This document shows positions 52,263 through 60,640 of a DNA stretch of 64,000 nucleotides, piece after piece (position 1 is the first letter of the stretch; the number at the start of each line of letters is the position of its first letter). The notes beneath the pieces were generated by a model, which was not told the origin of the DNA, did not search any database, and saw only the letters and a program-made list of their open reading frames with translations. Source of the stretch: Rhizorhabdus histidinilytica (GTDB lineage: Bacteria; Pseudomonadota; Alphaproteobacteria; Sphingomonadales; Sphingomonadaceae); assembly GCF_900167915.1 (NCBI RefSeq), contig NZ_FUYM01000007.1, forward strand, positions 1-64,000, in the 5' to 3' direction. The translations under genes were made by a program, and so were the position numbers.

Positions 52263-52793
52263 ATGCGTCGCGTGATCACCGGCGTGGTGGATGGCAAGTC
52301 GGTTTTCCTGGCCGATGGCGAGCCGGCCAACGCGCACGAATATACAGGGTGGCCGGGCCACCTGACGTCGGTGGTCTGGGCCACCGCCGCACCCGTCGCG
52401 CTGCCCGTGACGCGCGATGCCGAGCCGCAGCCGGGGATCCGGGTATCGCCCGAAGCGGGCGAGACCCGGCTGATGGTGGTCCGTTTCCCGCCCGACACGA
52501 TCTTCGCCGATCCGCGCTTCGACGGGCCCGGCTATGGCGCGGAGGCGGCCACGCACCTGCCCGGCCTGATCGACGCGTTCGAACCCGACGGCAGCGGTTT
52601 CCACACCACGCGCTCGATCGACTACGACGTCGTGCTCGACGGCGAGATCTGGCTCGAGCTCGACGACGGGGCGGAGACCCGGCTGGGCCAGGGCGACATC
52701 GTCGTCCAGGGCGGGACGCGCCACGCCTGGCGCAACCGCAGCGATCGCGACGCGGTGATGCTCTTCGTCCTGGTCGGCGCGGGAGGCGCCTAA
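52263..52793 (+). CDS. Cupin-domain protein
   Basis: This 176-residue cupin has its conserved barrel in the C-terminal two thirds: SGFHTTRSIDYDVVLDGEIW, then LGQGDIVVQGGTRHAWRN. The His residues in these stretches could bind a metal, but the first motif lacks the full His-x-His, so it may be a ligand-binding or non-metal cupin. GGGAGAGG precedes the ATG and lies inside the switch-like hairpin. It is followed one base later by the P450 gene. Confidence 0.82.
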   Translation: MRRVITGVVDGKSVFLADGEPANAHEYTGWPGHLTSVVWATAAPVALPVTRDAEPQPGIRVSPEAGETRLMVVRFPPDTIFADPRFDGPGYGAEAATHLPGLIDAFEPDGSGFHTTRSIDYDVVLDGEIWLELDDGAETRLGQGDIVVQGGTRHAWRNRSDRDAVMLFVLVGAGGA

Positions 52794-52794
52794 C

Positions 52795-53970
52795 ATGGCG
52801 GCGCAGGCGGCCTCGCTCGACATCGACCTGTTTGACGCGGAGACCCGCGACGCCCCCTATGCCGCCTATCGCCGCCTGCGCGACGCGGGGCCGGTCTGCC
52901 ATATCGAGCGGCACGGCCTCTACGCGATGGGCCGCTATCGGGACCTGCGCGACGCGCTGATCAACTGGAACGATTTCAGCTCGGGCAGCGGCGTCGCGAT
53001 GAACGACCTGATGAACCGGCTGATGGCCGGCACGGTGCTCGCCAGCGATCCGCCCGAGCATAAGCGCCTTCGCCGGATCCTCGGCATGCCGATCGGCCCC
53101 GCCAGGCTGCGCAAGCTCCGGCCGCACATGCGCGGCCTGGCGATGGAACGGGTGAAGGCATTGAAGGGCGCCGGCCGGTTCGACGCGATGCGCCGGCTCG
53201 CCATGCTCCTGCCGCTCAGCGTCGTTTCGGACCTCGTCGGCCTGCCCGAGGAAGGGCGCGAACGCATGCTCGACTGGGCGGCGGCGGCGTTCAACGGAAT
53301 GGCGCCCGCCGGCGTCCCGCTCAGCGACGGCGCCTTCCCGGTGATGAAGGAGATGGTCGACTACATCACCGACCCCGGCCTGATCGGCAAGCTCCGCCCC
53401 GACGGATGGGCCGCGCAGCTCTGGGCCAGCGTGGCGGACGGGACCCTGACCGAGGAGGAATATCGGTCGATCATCCAGGGCTATGTCTCGCCGTCGCTCG
53501 ACACGACGATATTCGCGGTCGGCAATCTGCTGTGGCTGCTCGCGACGCACCCCGATCAATGGCGCGCCTTGAAGGCGGCGCCGGCGCTGCAGGCGCGGTG
53601 CATCAACGAGAGCCTGCGCTACGAAAGTCCGGCGCTCGGCTTCTCGCGGCTGGCGAAGCGCGACCTGGTGATCGACGGCGTCGCGGTTCCGGCCGGCGCG
53701 CGGATCATGACGGTGCTGCCCGCGGCCAACCGCGACGAGCGCCATTATGCCGATCCCGAGCGCTTCGACATCCGGCGCGATGCGAGCGACCATCTCGCCT
53801 TTGGCGGCGGGGTCCATCGATGCATCGGCGGCAGCCTGGCGATGCTCGAGATCGGCGCGGTGCTGGAGGCGCTGGTCGAGCTCGTCGACCATATCGAACC
53901 GGGCGACGGCCGGCGCGCGGACAATGCCGTGCTGCGCGGCTTCGACCATCTTGAAATCAGCCTTCATTGA
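52795..53970 (+). CDS. Cytochrome P450
   Basis: This soluble bacterial P450 of 391 residues has the ExxR pair Glu272/Arg275 (ESLRYES) and the heme-binding loop FGGGVHRCIGG with Cys343. The I-helix has SPSLDTT with Asp236-Thr237, keeping the acid-alcohol pair but replacing the usual Ala-Gly before it. It needs a ferredoxin and reductase, neither of which is encoded nearby. It probably hydroxylates or O-demethylates the pathway substrate. It is in an operon with the cupin and the Rieske gene. Confidence 0.94.
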   Translation: MAAQAASLDIDLFDAETRDAPYAAYRRLRDAGPVCHIERHGLYAMGRYRDLRDALINWNDFSSGSGVAMNDLMNRLMAGTVLASDPPEHKRLRRILGMPIGPARLRKLRPHMRGLAMERVKALKGAGRFDAMRRLAMLLPLSVVSDLVGLPEEGRERMLDWAAAAFNGMAPAGVPLSDGAFPVMKEMVDYITDPGLIGKLRPDGWAAQLWASVADGTLTEEEYRSIIQGYVSPSLDTTIFAVGNLLWLLATHPDQWRALKAAPALQARCINESLRYESPALGFSRLAKRDLVIDGVAVPAGARIMTVLPAANRDERHYADPERFDIRRDASDHLAFGGGVHRCIGGSLAMLEIGAVLEALVELVDHIEPGDGRRADNAVLRGFDHLEISLH

Positions 53971-53996
53971 ACGAGGCCGGACGGCGGAGAGAGATC

Positions 53997-55082
53997 ATGT
54001 TTCCAAGGAACTGCTGGTACGTCGCTGCGATGAGCCACGAGATCGCGCCCGGCGCGGTGATCTCCCGCATGATCTGCGACGTGCCGATGGCGATCTTCCG
54101 CTCGCTCGACGGCACGATGAGCATCCTGCTCGATCGTTGCCCGCACCGTCTCTACCCGCTGTCGGAAGGAACCGTCGAAGCGCATGGCCTGCGCTGCGCC
54201 TATCATGGTCTGGTGTTCGCGGGCGACGGCGGCTGCCGCGAGATTCCGAGCCAGTCGGAAATACCGGCCAACGCCTGCGTGACTGCCTATCCGGCGCGCG
54301 AGAGCCATGGCCTGATCTGGGTCTGGCCCGGCGACGCGGCGCTGGCGGCCTCGACGCCGCTGCCGGCGTTCGAGACGGGGGAGGGCTATCTCTCCGGCCT
54401 CGATTTCAGTTGCCTCGATCCGTCGGACCTCTGGGGTGTGGCCGGGCCGCACGTCATCCATGTCGACGCGAACTACATGCTCGCCGTCGACAATCTGCTC
54501 GATCTGACCCACACGGCCTTCGTCCACGCCAAGACGTTCGACAATGCCGGCGTGCTGGATTCGACGCGCATCGTGAAGGCGACGGGCGAGCAACAGCTGA
54601 TCGATTTCTTCGGGTTCAAGAACAGCATGTCGGCACCGCTGCGCAACGGCTACATCCTCGACGAGGGCGTGCCGCTGTTCGACAATTATCTCGAAACCTA
54701 CTGGCAGGCACCGGGCGTCATGATCCTGGTCCATGGCGCGGTGGCCGAGGGCGGCGATCGCGAACGGGACGGAGCGATCGTGCTCAACACCAACATCCTG
54801 ACGCCAGCGACCGAGAGGAGCTGCCACTATTTCTGGGCGCAGTCTGTCTACCGCAATCGCGGGGACGGCAAGGTGCGCGACCTGTGGGAGGTGATGACCA
54901 AGGCCGCCTTCGCCGAGGACGAGCATACGCTGCAGCGGCAGCAGGCCAATCTCGAACGGTTCGGCGCCAGCTCGCTGGCCGACGACGTTTCGCTGATCCT
55001 CAAGGCCGATAAGGCGATCGTTCTGGCGCGTCGCATGGTTAGCCGTATGGTGCGGGGGGAAGAAGCTGCTAAAGCGGCCTGA
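53997..55082 (+). CDS. VanA-type Rieske oxygenase
   Basis: This 361-residue Rieske oxygenase belongs to the homotrimeric (vanillate/dicamba O-demethylase) group. Rieske ligands are Cys48-x-His50 and Cys67-x2-His70. The mononuclear iron site is DNLLDLTHTAFVH with Asp169, His172 and His177. I chose ATG 53997 (GGAGAGAGATC upstream). Enzymes of this group usually remove methyl groups or hydroxylate and need a VanB-type reductase, which is not in the window. It follows the P450 gene by 26 bases. Confidence 0.92.
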   Translation: MFPRNCWYVAAMSHEIAPGAVISRMICDVPMAIFRSLDGTMSILLDRCPHRLYPLSEGTVEAHGLRCAYHGLVFAGDGGCREIPSQSEIPANACVTAYPARESHGLIWVWPGDAALAASTPLPAFETGEGYLSGLDFSCLDPSDLWGVAGPHVIHVDANYMLAVDNLLDLTHTAFVHAKTFDNAGVLDSTRIVKATGEQQLIDFFGFKNSMSAPLRNGYILDEGVPLFDNYLETYWQAPGVMILVHGAVAEGGDRERDGAIVLNTNILTPATERSCHYFWAQSVYRNRGDGKVRDLWEVMTKAAFAEDEHTLQRQQANLERFGASSLADDVSLILKADKAIVLARRMVSRMVRGEEAAKAA

Positions 55083-55117
55083 ACTGGTCGCCCCGCGCGA
55101 CGGAGAATGAGGTTCGC

Positions 55118-55828
55118 ATGTCCGTTGACAGTCCGACAGTGCTGCGATCCCACACGCTCTGGGGCGGGACCCTGGGTACCGACGTGCTGCGCCGGCTGCG
55201 TGAGGACATCATCAGCTGCGTGCTGAAACCGGGCGAGAAACTGCGCTTCGAAACGCTGCGGTCGCTCTACGGCGTCAGCTATTCCACGTTGCGCGAGGCG
55301 CTGTCACGCCTGTCGGCGGAAGGGCTGGTCGTGTCCGAGGGGCAGCGGGGCTTCTTCGTCGCGCCGATCACCGAGGAGGACCTGCTCGACATCACCGATG
55401 CGCGCGTGTTGCTCGAACGCGAATGCATTCGTCGCTCGCTCGAAAACGGCAATGCGGATTGGGAGGCCGGGATCATCGCCGCCTTCCACAAGCTCGACCG
55501 TCTCGAACAGTCGATGGGCGAGGAATTGCGCACCACGCCGGACTGGGATCTGCTGCACAAGCAGTTCCACGACGCGCTCGTCGCCTCCGCCGGATCGCCG
55601 ATCTTCGCTGAGTTGCGTCACCTGCTGTTTGAACGCGCGCGTCGCTACCGGCGCATGTCGGCGCTCGTTCGCAAGCAGCCGCGGCAGAAGTCGAACGAGC
55701 ATCGCGTGATGATGGAGGCCGTGCTCGGCGGCGACAAGGAACTCGCGATGGAGCTGACCGAGCGCCACATCCGCGAGGTTGCTCAGAATTTGCTGCGCAA
55801 CGTCTTCCGCCGCACCGACGGGGAATGA
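55118..55828 (+). CDS. GntR-family regulator with FCD domain
   Basis: This 236-residue regulator has an N-terminal winged helix (about 18-85; GEKLRFETLRSLYGVSYSTL) and a C-terminal all-helical FCD domain (about 95-220). Candidate metal-binding His/Asp residues lie in LLHKQFHDALV and TERHIREV. FCD-type GntR proteins usually repress catabolic genes until an organic-acid effector binds. The intergenic region just downstream carries repeated TTTTCGAAAA palindromes and leads into the FAH operon, its likely target. Confidence 0.9.
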   Translation: MSVDSPTVLRSHTLWGGTLGTDVLRRLREDIISCVLKPGEKLRFETLRSLYGVSYSTLREALSRLSAEGLVVSEGQRGFFVAPITEEDLLDITDARVLLERECIRRSLENGNADWEAGIIAAFHKLDRLEQSMGEELRTTPDWDLLHKQFHDALVASAGSPIFAELRHLLFERARRYRRMSALVRKQPRQKSNEHRVMMEAVLGGDKELAMELTERHIREVAQNLLRNVFRRTDGE

Positions 55829-55917
55829 CGGCCGCGGCCTGACGCGCCGCCCTTCCGGTACCGCGAATCCCGACCAGCCCGAACGGGCTGTCGTAGATAT
55901 TTTCGCCAGTTCAAAGA

Positions 55918-56020
55918 TTTTCGAAAAATATTGGAGGTACACTGAAATATATGAGATTTCCTACGCTTACGAAGTCATAAGGATCGAAAATTTTCGAAAA
56001 AATATTTGAATTTTCGAAAA
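55918..56020. promoter_or_regulatory. Cluster of TTTTCGAAAA palindromes, probable GntR operators
   Basis: The perfect ten-base palindrome TTTTCGAAAA occurs at 55918-55927, 55991-56000 and 56011-56020; the last two are 20 bases apart. The flanking DNA is unusually A/T-rich for this window. A partial copy (TTTCGAAAC) follows near 56037. The cluster lies 67-169 bases before the ATG at 56087. FCD-type GntR proteins bind short palindromes, so these are good operator candidates. Confidence 0.65.
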
Positions 56021-56086
56021 AATGCTCTACTGTCGATTTCGAAACGGAGAGGATGTCGTTTCGTTCGCTGACGGGGGTGGGGCGAC

Positions 56087-56935
56087 ATGCGCCTGGTGAG
56101 TTGCGAAATCGGTGGCGAGCACGCTTACGGCATGCTGATCGGTGACCGTATCGCCCGGCTCGACATGCTGCCCGGCGCGGCGCCAGACCTGAAATCCTAC
56201 CTGGAGGTCGCGCATGCCGCGGGCTGGCCTCCGGTCGAGGTCGAGGCCGACATCCCGCTCGATCGGGTGCGACTGCTGCCGCCGATCCCTAATCCGGACA
56301 AGGTGATCTGCGTCGCCACCAATTTCCGCGAGCCGGCGCGCGAGGGGCAGCCCGAGCCCGAATATCCGCTGGTCTTCACGCGTTTCGCCAATTCATTCAC
56401 CGGGCACGAATGGCCGCTGATCAAGCCCGATCACAGCGAGAAATATGATTTCGAGGGCGAGCTTGCGGTCGTCATCGGCAAGCGCGGACGCAAGATTTCG
56501 GCCGATGCGGCGATGGAGTATGTCGCGGGCTATTGCTGCCTGAATGACGGTAGTGTCCGCGACTGGCAGAAGCATTCGAGCCAGTTCACGCCAGGCAAGA
56601 ACTTCTACCGCAGCGGCAGCTTCGGCCCGTGGCTGGTGACGGCCGACGAAGTACCCGATCCCGGGGCACTCACGCTGCGCACCAGGGTGAATGGCGAGAT
56701 CAAGCAACAGATCGGCATGGATCGGATGATCTTCGATATCGCCTGGCTGATCGCCTATTTCTCGACCTTCACCGAACTGGTGCCGGGCGACGTCATTGCG
56801 ACGGGAACTCCCTCGGGATTCGGTTCCTCGCGGACGCCCCCCGAATTCCTGTCGATCGGCGATGAGATCGAAGTCGAGATCGCCGGCATCGGCACCTTGC
56901 ACAATATCGTGGGAGGCGAGCAGCCGAGCGGTTGA
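56087..56935 (+). CDS. Fumarylacetoacetate hydrolase (FAH) family protein
   Basis: This 282-residue FAH-family enzyme has the metal-binding Glu-x-Glu in KYDFEGELAVVIGKRG and VPGDVIATGTPSGFGSSRTP near the C-terminus, with the DNA-typical QFTPGKNFYRSGSFGPWLVT segment between. It probably hydrolyses or decarboxylates a 2-oxo or diketo acid formed after ring cleavage. It is the first gene of the unit behind the palindrome cluster and is only distantly similar to the FAH protein at 41787. Confidence 0.9.
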   Translation: MRLVSCEIGGEHAYGMLIGDRIARLDMLPGAAPDLKSYLEVAHAAGWPPVEVEADIPLDRVRLLPPIPNPDKVICVATNFREPAREGQPEPEYPLVFTRFANSFTGHEWPLIKPDHSEKYDFEGELAVVIGKRGRKISADAAMEYVAGYCCLNDGSVRDWQKHSSQFTPGKNFYRSGSFGPWLVTADEVPDPGALTLRTRVNGEIKQQIGMDRMIFDIAWLIAYFSTFTELVPGDVIATGTPSGFGSSRTPPEFLSIGDEIEVEIAGIGTLHNIVGGEQPSG

Positions 56936-56993
56936 GCGTCCTCCGACGCGCGCCATCGGCCCCTGCCCACATCACCCCGAGCGGAGAGCGACC

Positions 56994-57872
56994 TTGCAGG
57001 AGAACATCACTTTCGAATCCGACGGCCTTAAGCTGTCCGGCGTGATCCACATTCCCGACGGCCATAAGGGCGAGCCGCTGCCGGCGTTCATCGTTTGCCA
57101 TGGCTTCGTCGGGTCCAAGGACGAGAGTCACGCGCAGATCCAGGCCGAGATGATGGAGCAGTTCGGCTATGTCGCGCTGCGCTTCGACTTCCGCAGCTGT
57201 GGCGAGAGCGAGGGCGAGCGCGCCCAAGTCCGCTGTTTCGATCAGGTGGCGGATGCGAAGAATGCGTTGACCTGGCTCGCCAAGCGACCCGAAGTCGATC
57301 CCCTACGGATCGGCATCACCGGTCACAGCTTCGGTGCGGCGGTGTCGGTCTACACTGCCGGCGTCGACGATCGCGTCGCCTGCTGCCTGTCGTCGTGCGG
57401 CTGGGGCGATGGCGAACGCAAGTTCCGGGGGCAGCATCCGACCCGGGAATCGTGGGAGAAGTTCATCGGAATCCTGGAGCGCGGTCGCGCGCACAAGCAG
57501 GCGACGGGCGAGAGCCTGTGGATGTCGCGCTTCGACGCCGTCCCCATCCCCGAGGCGCTGCGCAAGAACCTGTCGCCCAAGGCGATCATGGAGATCCCGA
57601 CCGAGACCGCCTGGTCGATGATGAACTTCCGTGCGGACGATGTGGTGGGGAATATCGCGCCGCGTCCGCTGTTGCTGTTCCACACCGCCAACGACATCAT
57701 CACGCCCACGATCGAGTCCGTGCGCATGTTCGAGAAGGCGGGACAGCCGACCGAACTCATGCTGATCGACACGACCGCGCATTTCCCGCTCGCGCCGGCC
57801 GATGCGCCGCGCACCAGGGCAATGATGAAGGGCTGGCTCGACAAATTCTTCCCTTCTCCATTGGGCAAGTGA
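56994..57872 (+). CDS. Alpha/beta hydrolase
   Basis: This 292-residue alpha/beta hydrolase has an oxyanion region IVCHGFVGSKDES, nucleophile elbow GHSFGAAVS, acid in HTANDIITP and catalytic His in DTTAHFPLAP. The start is taken as TTG at 56994 (GGAGAG six bases upstream); no ATG with a ribosome-binding site gives a sensible N-terminus. It resembles acyl-ester hydrolases and acetylxylan-esterase-like proteins. It may cleave an ester or C-C bond of the pathway intermediate. Confidence 0.82.
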   Translation: MQENITFESDGLKLSGVIHIPDGHKGEPLPAFIVCHGFVGSKDESHAQIQAEMMEQFGYVALRFDFRSCGESEGERAQVRCFDQVADAKNALTWLAKRPEVDPLRIGITGHSFGAAVSVYTAGVDDRVACCLSSCGWGDGERKFRGQHPTRESWEKFIGILERGRAHKQATGESLWMSRFDAVPIPEALRKNLSPKAIMEIPTETAWSMMNFRADDVVGNIAPRPLLLFHTANDIITPTIESVRMFEKAGQPTELMLIDTTAHFPLAPADAPRTRAMMKGWLDKFFPSPLGK

Positions 57873-57875
57873 CGG

Positions 57876-58934
57876 ATGGCGACGATCGCGGCACATGATC
57901 TGAGGGCCTATGCGGTGGCGTTGCTCGGCAGGGCGGGCTTCGGCGAGACCGAGGCGGGCGAGATGGCTGACCTGCTTGTCTGGGCCAATCTGCGTGGGAT
58001 CGACTCGCACGGCGTGCTGCGCATCCCGCGCTATGTCGAGATGCTCGAGACCGGGCTCGTCCGCGCCGATTTCGCTTTTCGGGAGGTCAGCCGCGCCGGA
58101 GCGGTCTGCGTGCTCGATGCCGGCAAGGCGCCCGGCGCCACGGCGATGAACCGCGCCGTCGCGGAGGCCGCATCGCTCGCCGCGCGCTTCGGGATCGGCT
58201 GGTGCGCCGTGCGCGACACGTCGCACGCCGGCGCGATCGGCTATTTCGTCCAGCAACTTGCCGAACGCGGACTGGTCGGCCTGGCCATGACCGCGTCGAA
58301 GCCGCTGATGAGCTATTTCGGCGCGAAGGGCGAAGCGCTCTCGACCAACCCGCTGGCGATCGGCGTGCCCGTGCCCGCGGGCGGGCGGCCGATCATCCTC
58401 GACATGTCGACCGCCGCGGTGGCACTGGGCAAGATCATGGCGGCCAGGGATGCCGGGCGCGCGATCCCGACCGGATGGGGTATCGACGCCGACGGCGCCG
58501 AAACCACCGATCCGCACAAGGTCGCCGCGGTGCTGCCGATGGCGGGCGCCAAGGGTAGCGGCCTGTCGCTGATGATCGAGGTGTTGTGCAGCCTGCTGGC
58601 CGGCAATCCCAACATCGCGCCCGCGCTGTCGGGTGACCAGGGCGGCGGCTTCAACGGGATGGTGCTCGCGATCGATCCCGCCGCCTTCGGTGCGCGCGCC
58701 GCTTTCCTGCAGCAGGTCGGCGCACTGGCGGACGCGATCCATGGGCTGCAGCCGGCGCCGGGCACCGACGAGGTTTTGCTGCCCGGCGAGCGTGGCCATC
58801 GCACCGAAGATGGTCGGGCCGTCCACGGCATCCCCGTCGCCGCCGGTACGATCCGGCGCCTGAACGACGTGGCGGAGCGGCTCGGCGTGGCGGTCCCCGC
58901 CGCCTTTCAAGGCCGCGACGTGGCGACCGATTGA
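57876..58934 (+). CDS. Malate/L-lactate dehydrogenase family (Ldh_2) oxidoreductase
   Basis: This 352-residue NAD(P)-dependent 2-oxoacid reductase/hydroxyacid dehydrogenase has the Ldh_2 fold. Conserved stretches are WANLRGIDSHGVLRIPRYVE near the N-terminus, RDTSHAGAIGYFV with the catalytic His, and STNPLAIGVPVP. It begins three bases after the hydrolase stop. Family members interconvert malate, lactate, sulfolactate or ureidoglycolate and the matching oxo acids. A 2-hydroxy acid of the pathway is the likely substrate. Confidence 0.88.
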   Translation: MATIAAHDLRAYAVALLGRAGFGETEAGEMADLLVWANLRGIDSHGVLRIPRYVEMLETGLVRADFAFREVSRAGAVCVLDAGKAPGATAMNRAVAEAASLAARFGIGWCAVRDTSHAGAIGYFVQQLAERGLVGLAMTASKPLMSYFGAKGEALSTNPLAIGVPVPAGGRPIILDMSTAAVALGKIMAARDAGRAIPTGWGIDADGAETTDPHKVAAVLPMAGAKGSGLSLMIEVLCSLLAGNPNIAPALSGDQGGGFNGMVLAIDPAAFGARAAFLQQVGALADAIHGLQPAPGTDEVLLPGERGHRTEDGRAVHGIPVAAGTIRRLNDVAERLGVAVPAAFQGRDVATD

Positions 58935-58953
58935 ATTTGTAGAGAGGATATCA

Positions 58954-59499
58954 ATGTCGGCGATCAGGCCTGCGCTCGCCCATCTGGGCATCTTCGTCTG
59001 CGACATCGATCGGATGGAGCGCTTCTACGCGGATGTGTTCGGCTTGGTCGTCACCGACCGTGGCGTCGGCGCGGTGTTCAAGAACCAGCTCGTCTTCATG
59101 AGCGGATCGGCCGATCAGCACCATCAGGTCGTGCTGTCGACCGGTCGTCGGGCGGACACGCCGAGCACGGTGATGCAGCTGTCCTTCAAGGTCGCCTCGC
59201 TCGCCGAGCTGCGCGACGTGCAGGCGCTGGCGGCGAAGCACGGCGCAACCGAGATGATCGGTCTGAACCATGGCAATGCCTGGTCGATCTATTTCTACGA
59301 TCCCGAGATGAACCGCATCGAGATCTATCTCGATACCGATTTCCACACGCCCCAGCCCTGCGCCGATCCGCTCGACCTGAACAAGAGCGACGCGGAGATC
59401 CTGGCCGAGACGCGGGCGCTGATCGAGCGGCTGCCCGGCAGCATGGACCGCCAGGATTATGTCGCGTCGATGCGCGGCGTGCTCGGCCCGAACCGATAA
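58954..59499 (+). CDS. VOC-superfamily protein (glyoxalase/extradiol dioxygenase-like)
   Basis: This 181-residue protein has paired beta-alpha-beta-beta-beta units. Potential metal ligands are His10 (LAHLGIFVCD), His56 or His57 (ADQHHQVVLS) and Glu123 (NRIEIYLD), consistent with the two-His-one-Glu site of glyoxalases and type I extradiol dioxygenases. It is shorter than classical two-domain extradiol dioxygenases, so isomerase, hydrolase or small dioxygenase activity is possible. AGAGAGGATATCA precedes the ATG. Confidence 0.85.
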   Translation: MSAIRPALAHLGIFVCDIDRMERFYADVFGLVVTDRGVGAVFKNQLVFMSGSADQHHQVVLSTGRRADTPSTVMQLSFKVASLAELRDVQALAAKHGATEMIGLNHGNAWSIYFYDPEMNRIEIYLDTDFHTPQPCADPLDLNKSDAEILAETRALIERLPGSMDRQDYVASMRGVLGPNR

Positions 59500-59518
59500 G
59501 ATGGCAGGAGGAGAGAAG

Positions 59519-60640
59519 ATGGTCCCGTCGAAGATGCGCGCGGCGCGAATGTACGATGTCGGCGCGCCGATGGTGATCGAGGAAGTCGATACGCCCCGGC
59601 CCGAGGCGCTCGACGTCGTCGTGAAGGTGCATGCCTGCGGGATCGTCCCCAATCTCGGCAACGTCCTCAAGAACTGGTCGACCTGGTTCCCGCAGCTTCC
59701 GCTGCCGCGCCTGCCTGCGACCTTCGGCCTCGATCCGGCCGGCGTCATCGTCGAGGTCGGCAAGCATGTCACCGGCCTGAAGGTCGGCGACCGCGTCTAC
59801 GTCAATCCGGGTCGCCAATGCGGTACGTGCAGCGCCTGCCGCGCGCTCAACCCGACCGGGTGCAGCTCGATGATCCTGCAGGGCTATTTCGGCTATTCGC
59901 CCACTGCGCAGGCCACCTTCGATCGCTATCCGTTCGGTGGCTTCTGTGAATATATGCTGGCGCCGGCCAATGGCTGCGTGGTGCTGCCCGACAATGTCAG
60001 CTTCCAGCAGGCGGCACGGCTCGGCTACACCGGCACCGGCTATTCGGCGCTGCGGAAGGGCGGAGCGGGGCCCAACGTCACCACGCTGATCCATGGCGCG
60101 ACCGGCACGCTGGGCCTGCCCACCGTGCTGTGCGCGCTGGCGATGGGTGTGACCCGCATCCTCGCGGTCGCGCGCAATCGCGAACTGCTCGACGAGATGC
60201 GCCGGCTGGCGCCGCAGCGCATCTTCACCCACTCGACCCTCGACGGTCCGGTGCGCGACTGGGCGATCGGAATGACGGGCGGCGAAGGCGTCGACCTGGC
60301 GATCGACTGTGTCGGGCCCGGCGGCACCGCCGATCAGATGCGCGACGTCCTCCGCACGCTCCGCCGCACCGGCAAGCTGGTGAACGTCGGCGCGGTGGCC
60401 GAGCCGGTGGCGATGAACGTCCACAAGATGATGGACTGGAACCAGAGCTTCCACGGTTCGGTGTGGTTCACCACCCCCGAGGGGCAGGACATGGCCGAGA
60501 TGATCCGCGCCGGCACGCTCGACATGAACGTCTTCCGCCAGCACGCCTATCCGCTGGAAGAGATCAACGACGTGCTCGCCGGCATCGAGAACCGCCATGG
60601 CGGTTTTTCGAACTTCACCGTCGTGCCCAACCCCGAATGA
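59519..60640 (+). CDS. Zinc-type alcohol dehydrogenase family protein
   Basis: This 373-residue MDR protein has a structural-zinc cluster (RQCGTCSACRALNPTGC) and a Rossmann motif GATGTLGLPTVL. The catalytic-zinc Cys is kept in HACGI, but the usual Gly-His-Glu is replaced by FGLDPAG, so the catalytic zinc site is altered. I chose ATG 59519, preceded by AGGAGGAGAGAAG. The stop overlaps the aldehyde dehydrogenase gene, a natural alcohol-to-acid pair. Confidence 0.87.
   Translation: MVPSKMRAARMYDVGAPMVIEEVDTPRPEALDVVVKVHACGIVPNLGNVLKNWSTWFPQLPLPRLPATFGLDPAGVIVEVGKHVTGLKVGDRVYVNPGRQCGTCSACRALNPTGCSSMILQGYFGYSPTAQATFDRYPFGGFCEYMLAPANGCVVLPDNVSFQQAARLGYTGTGYSALRKGGAGPNVTTLIHGATGTLGLPTVLCALAMGVTRILAVARNRELLDEMRRLAPQRIFTHSTLDGPVRDWAIGMTGGEGVDLAIDCVGPGGTADQMRDVLRTLRRTGKLVNVGAVAEPVAMNVHKMMDWNQSFHGSVWFTTPEGQDMAEMIRAGTLDMNVFRQHAYPLEEINDVLAGIENRHGGFSNFTVVPNPE

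Noticed and set aside
57303-59006. 567-codon open frame on the minus strand opposite the hydrolase and Ldh_2 genes
   Set aside because: It spans two real genes on the other strand, has His/Arg/Gly-rich composition without any motif, and lacks a ribosome-binding site.
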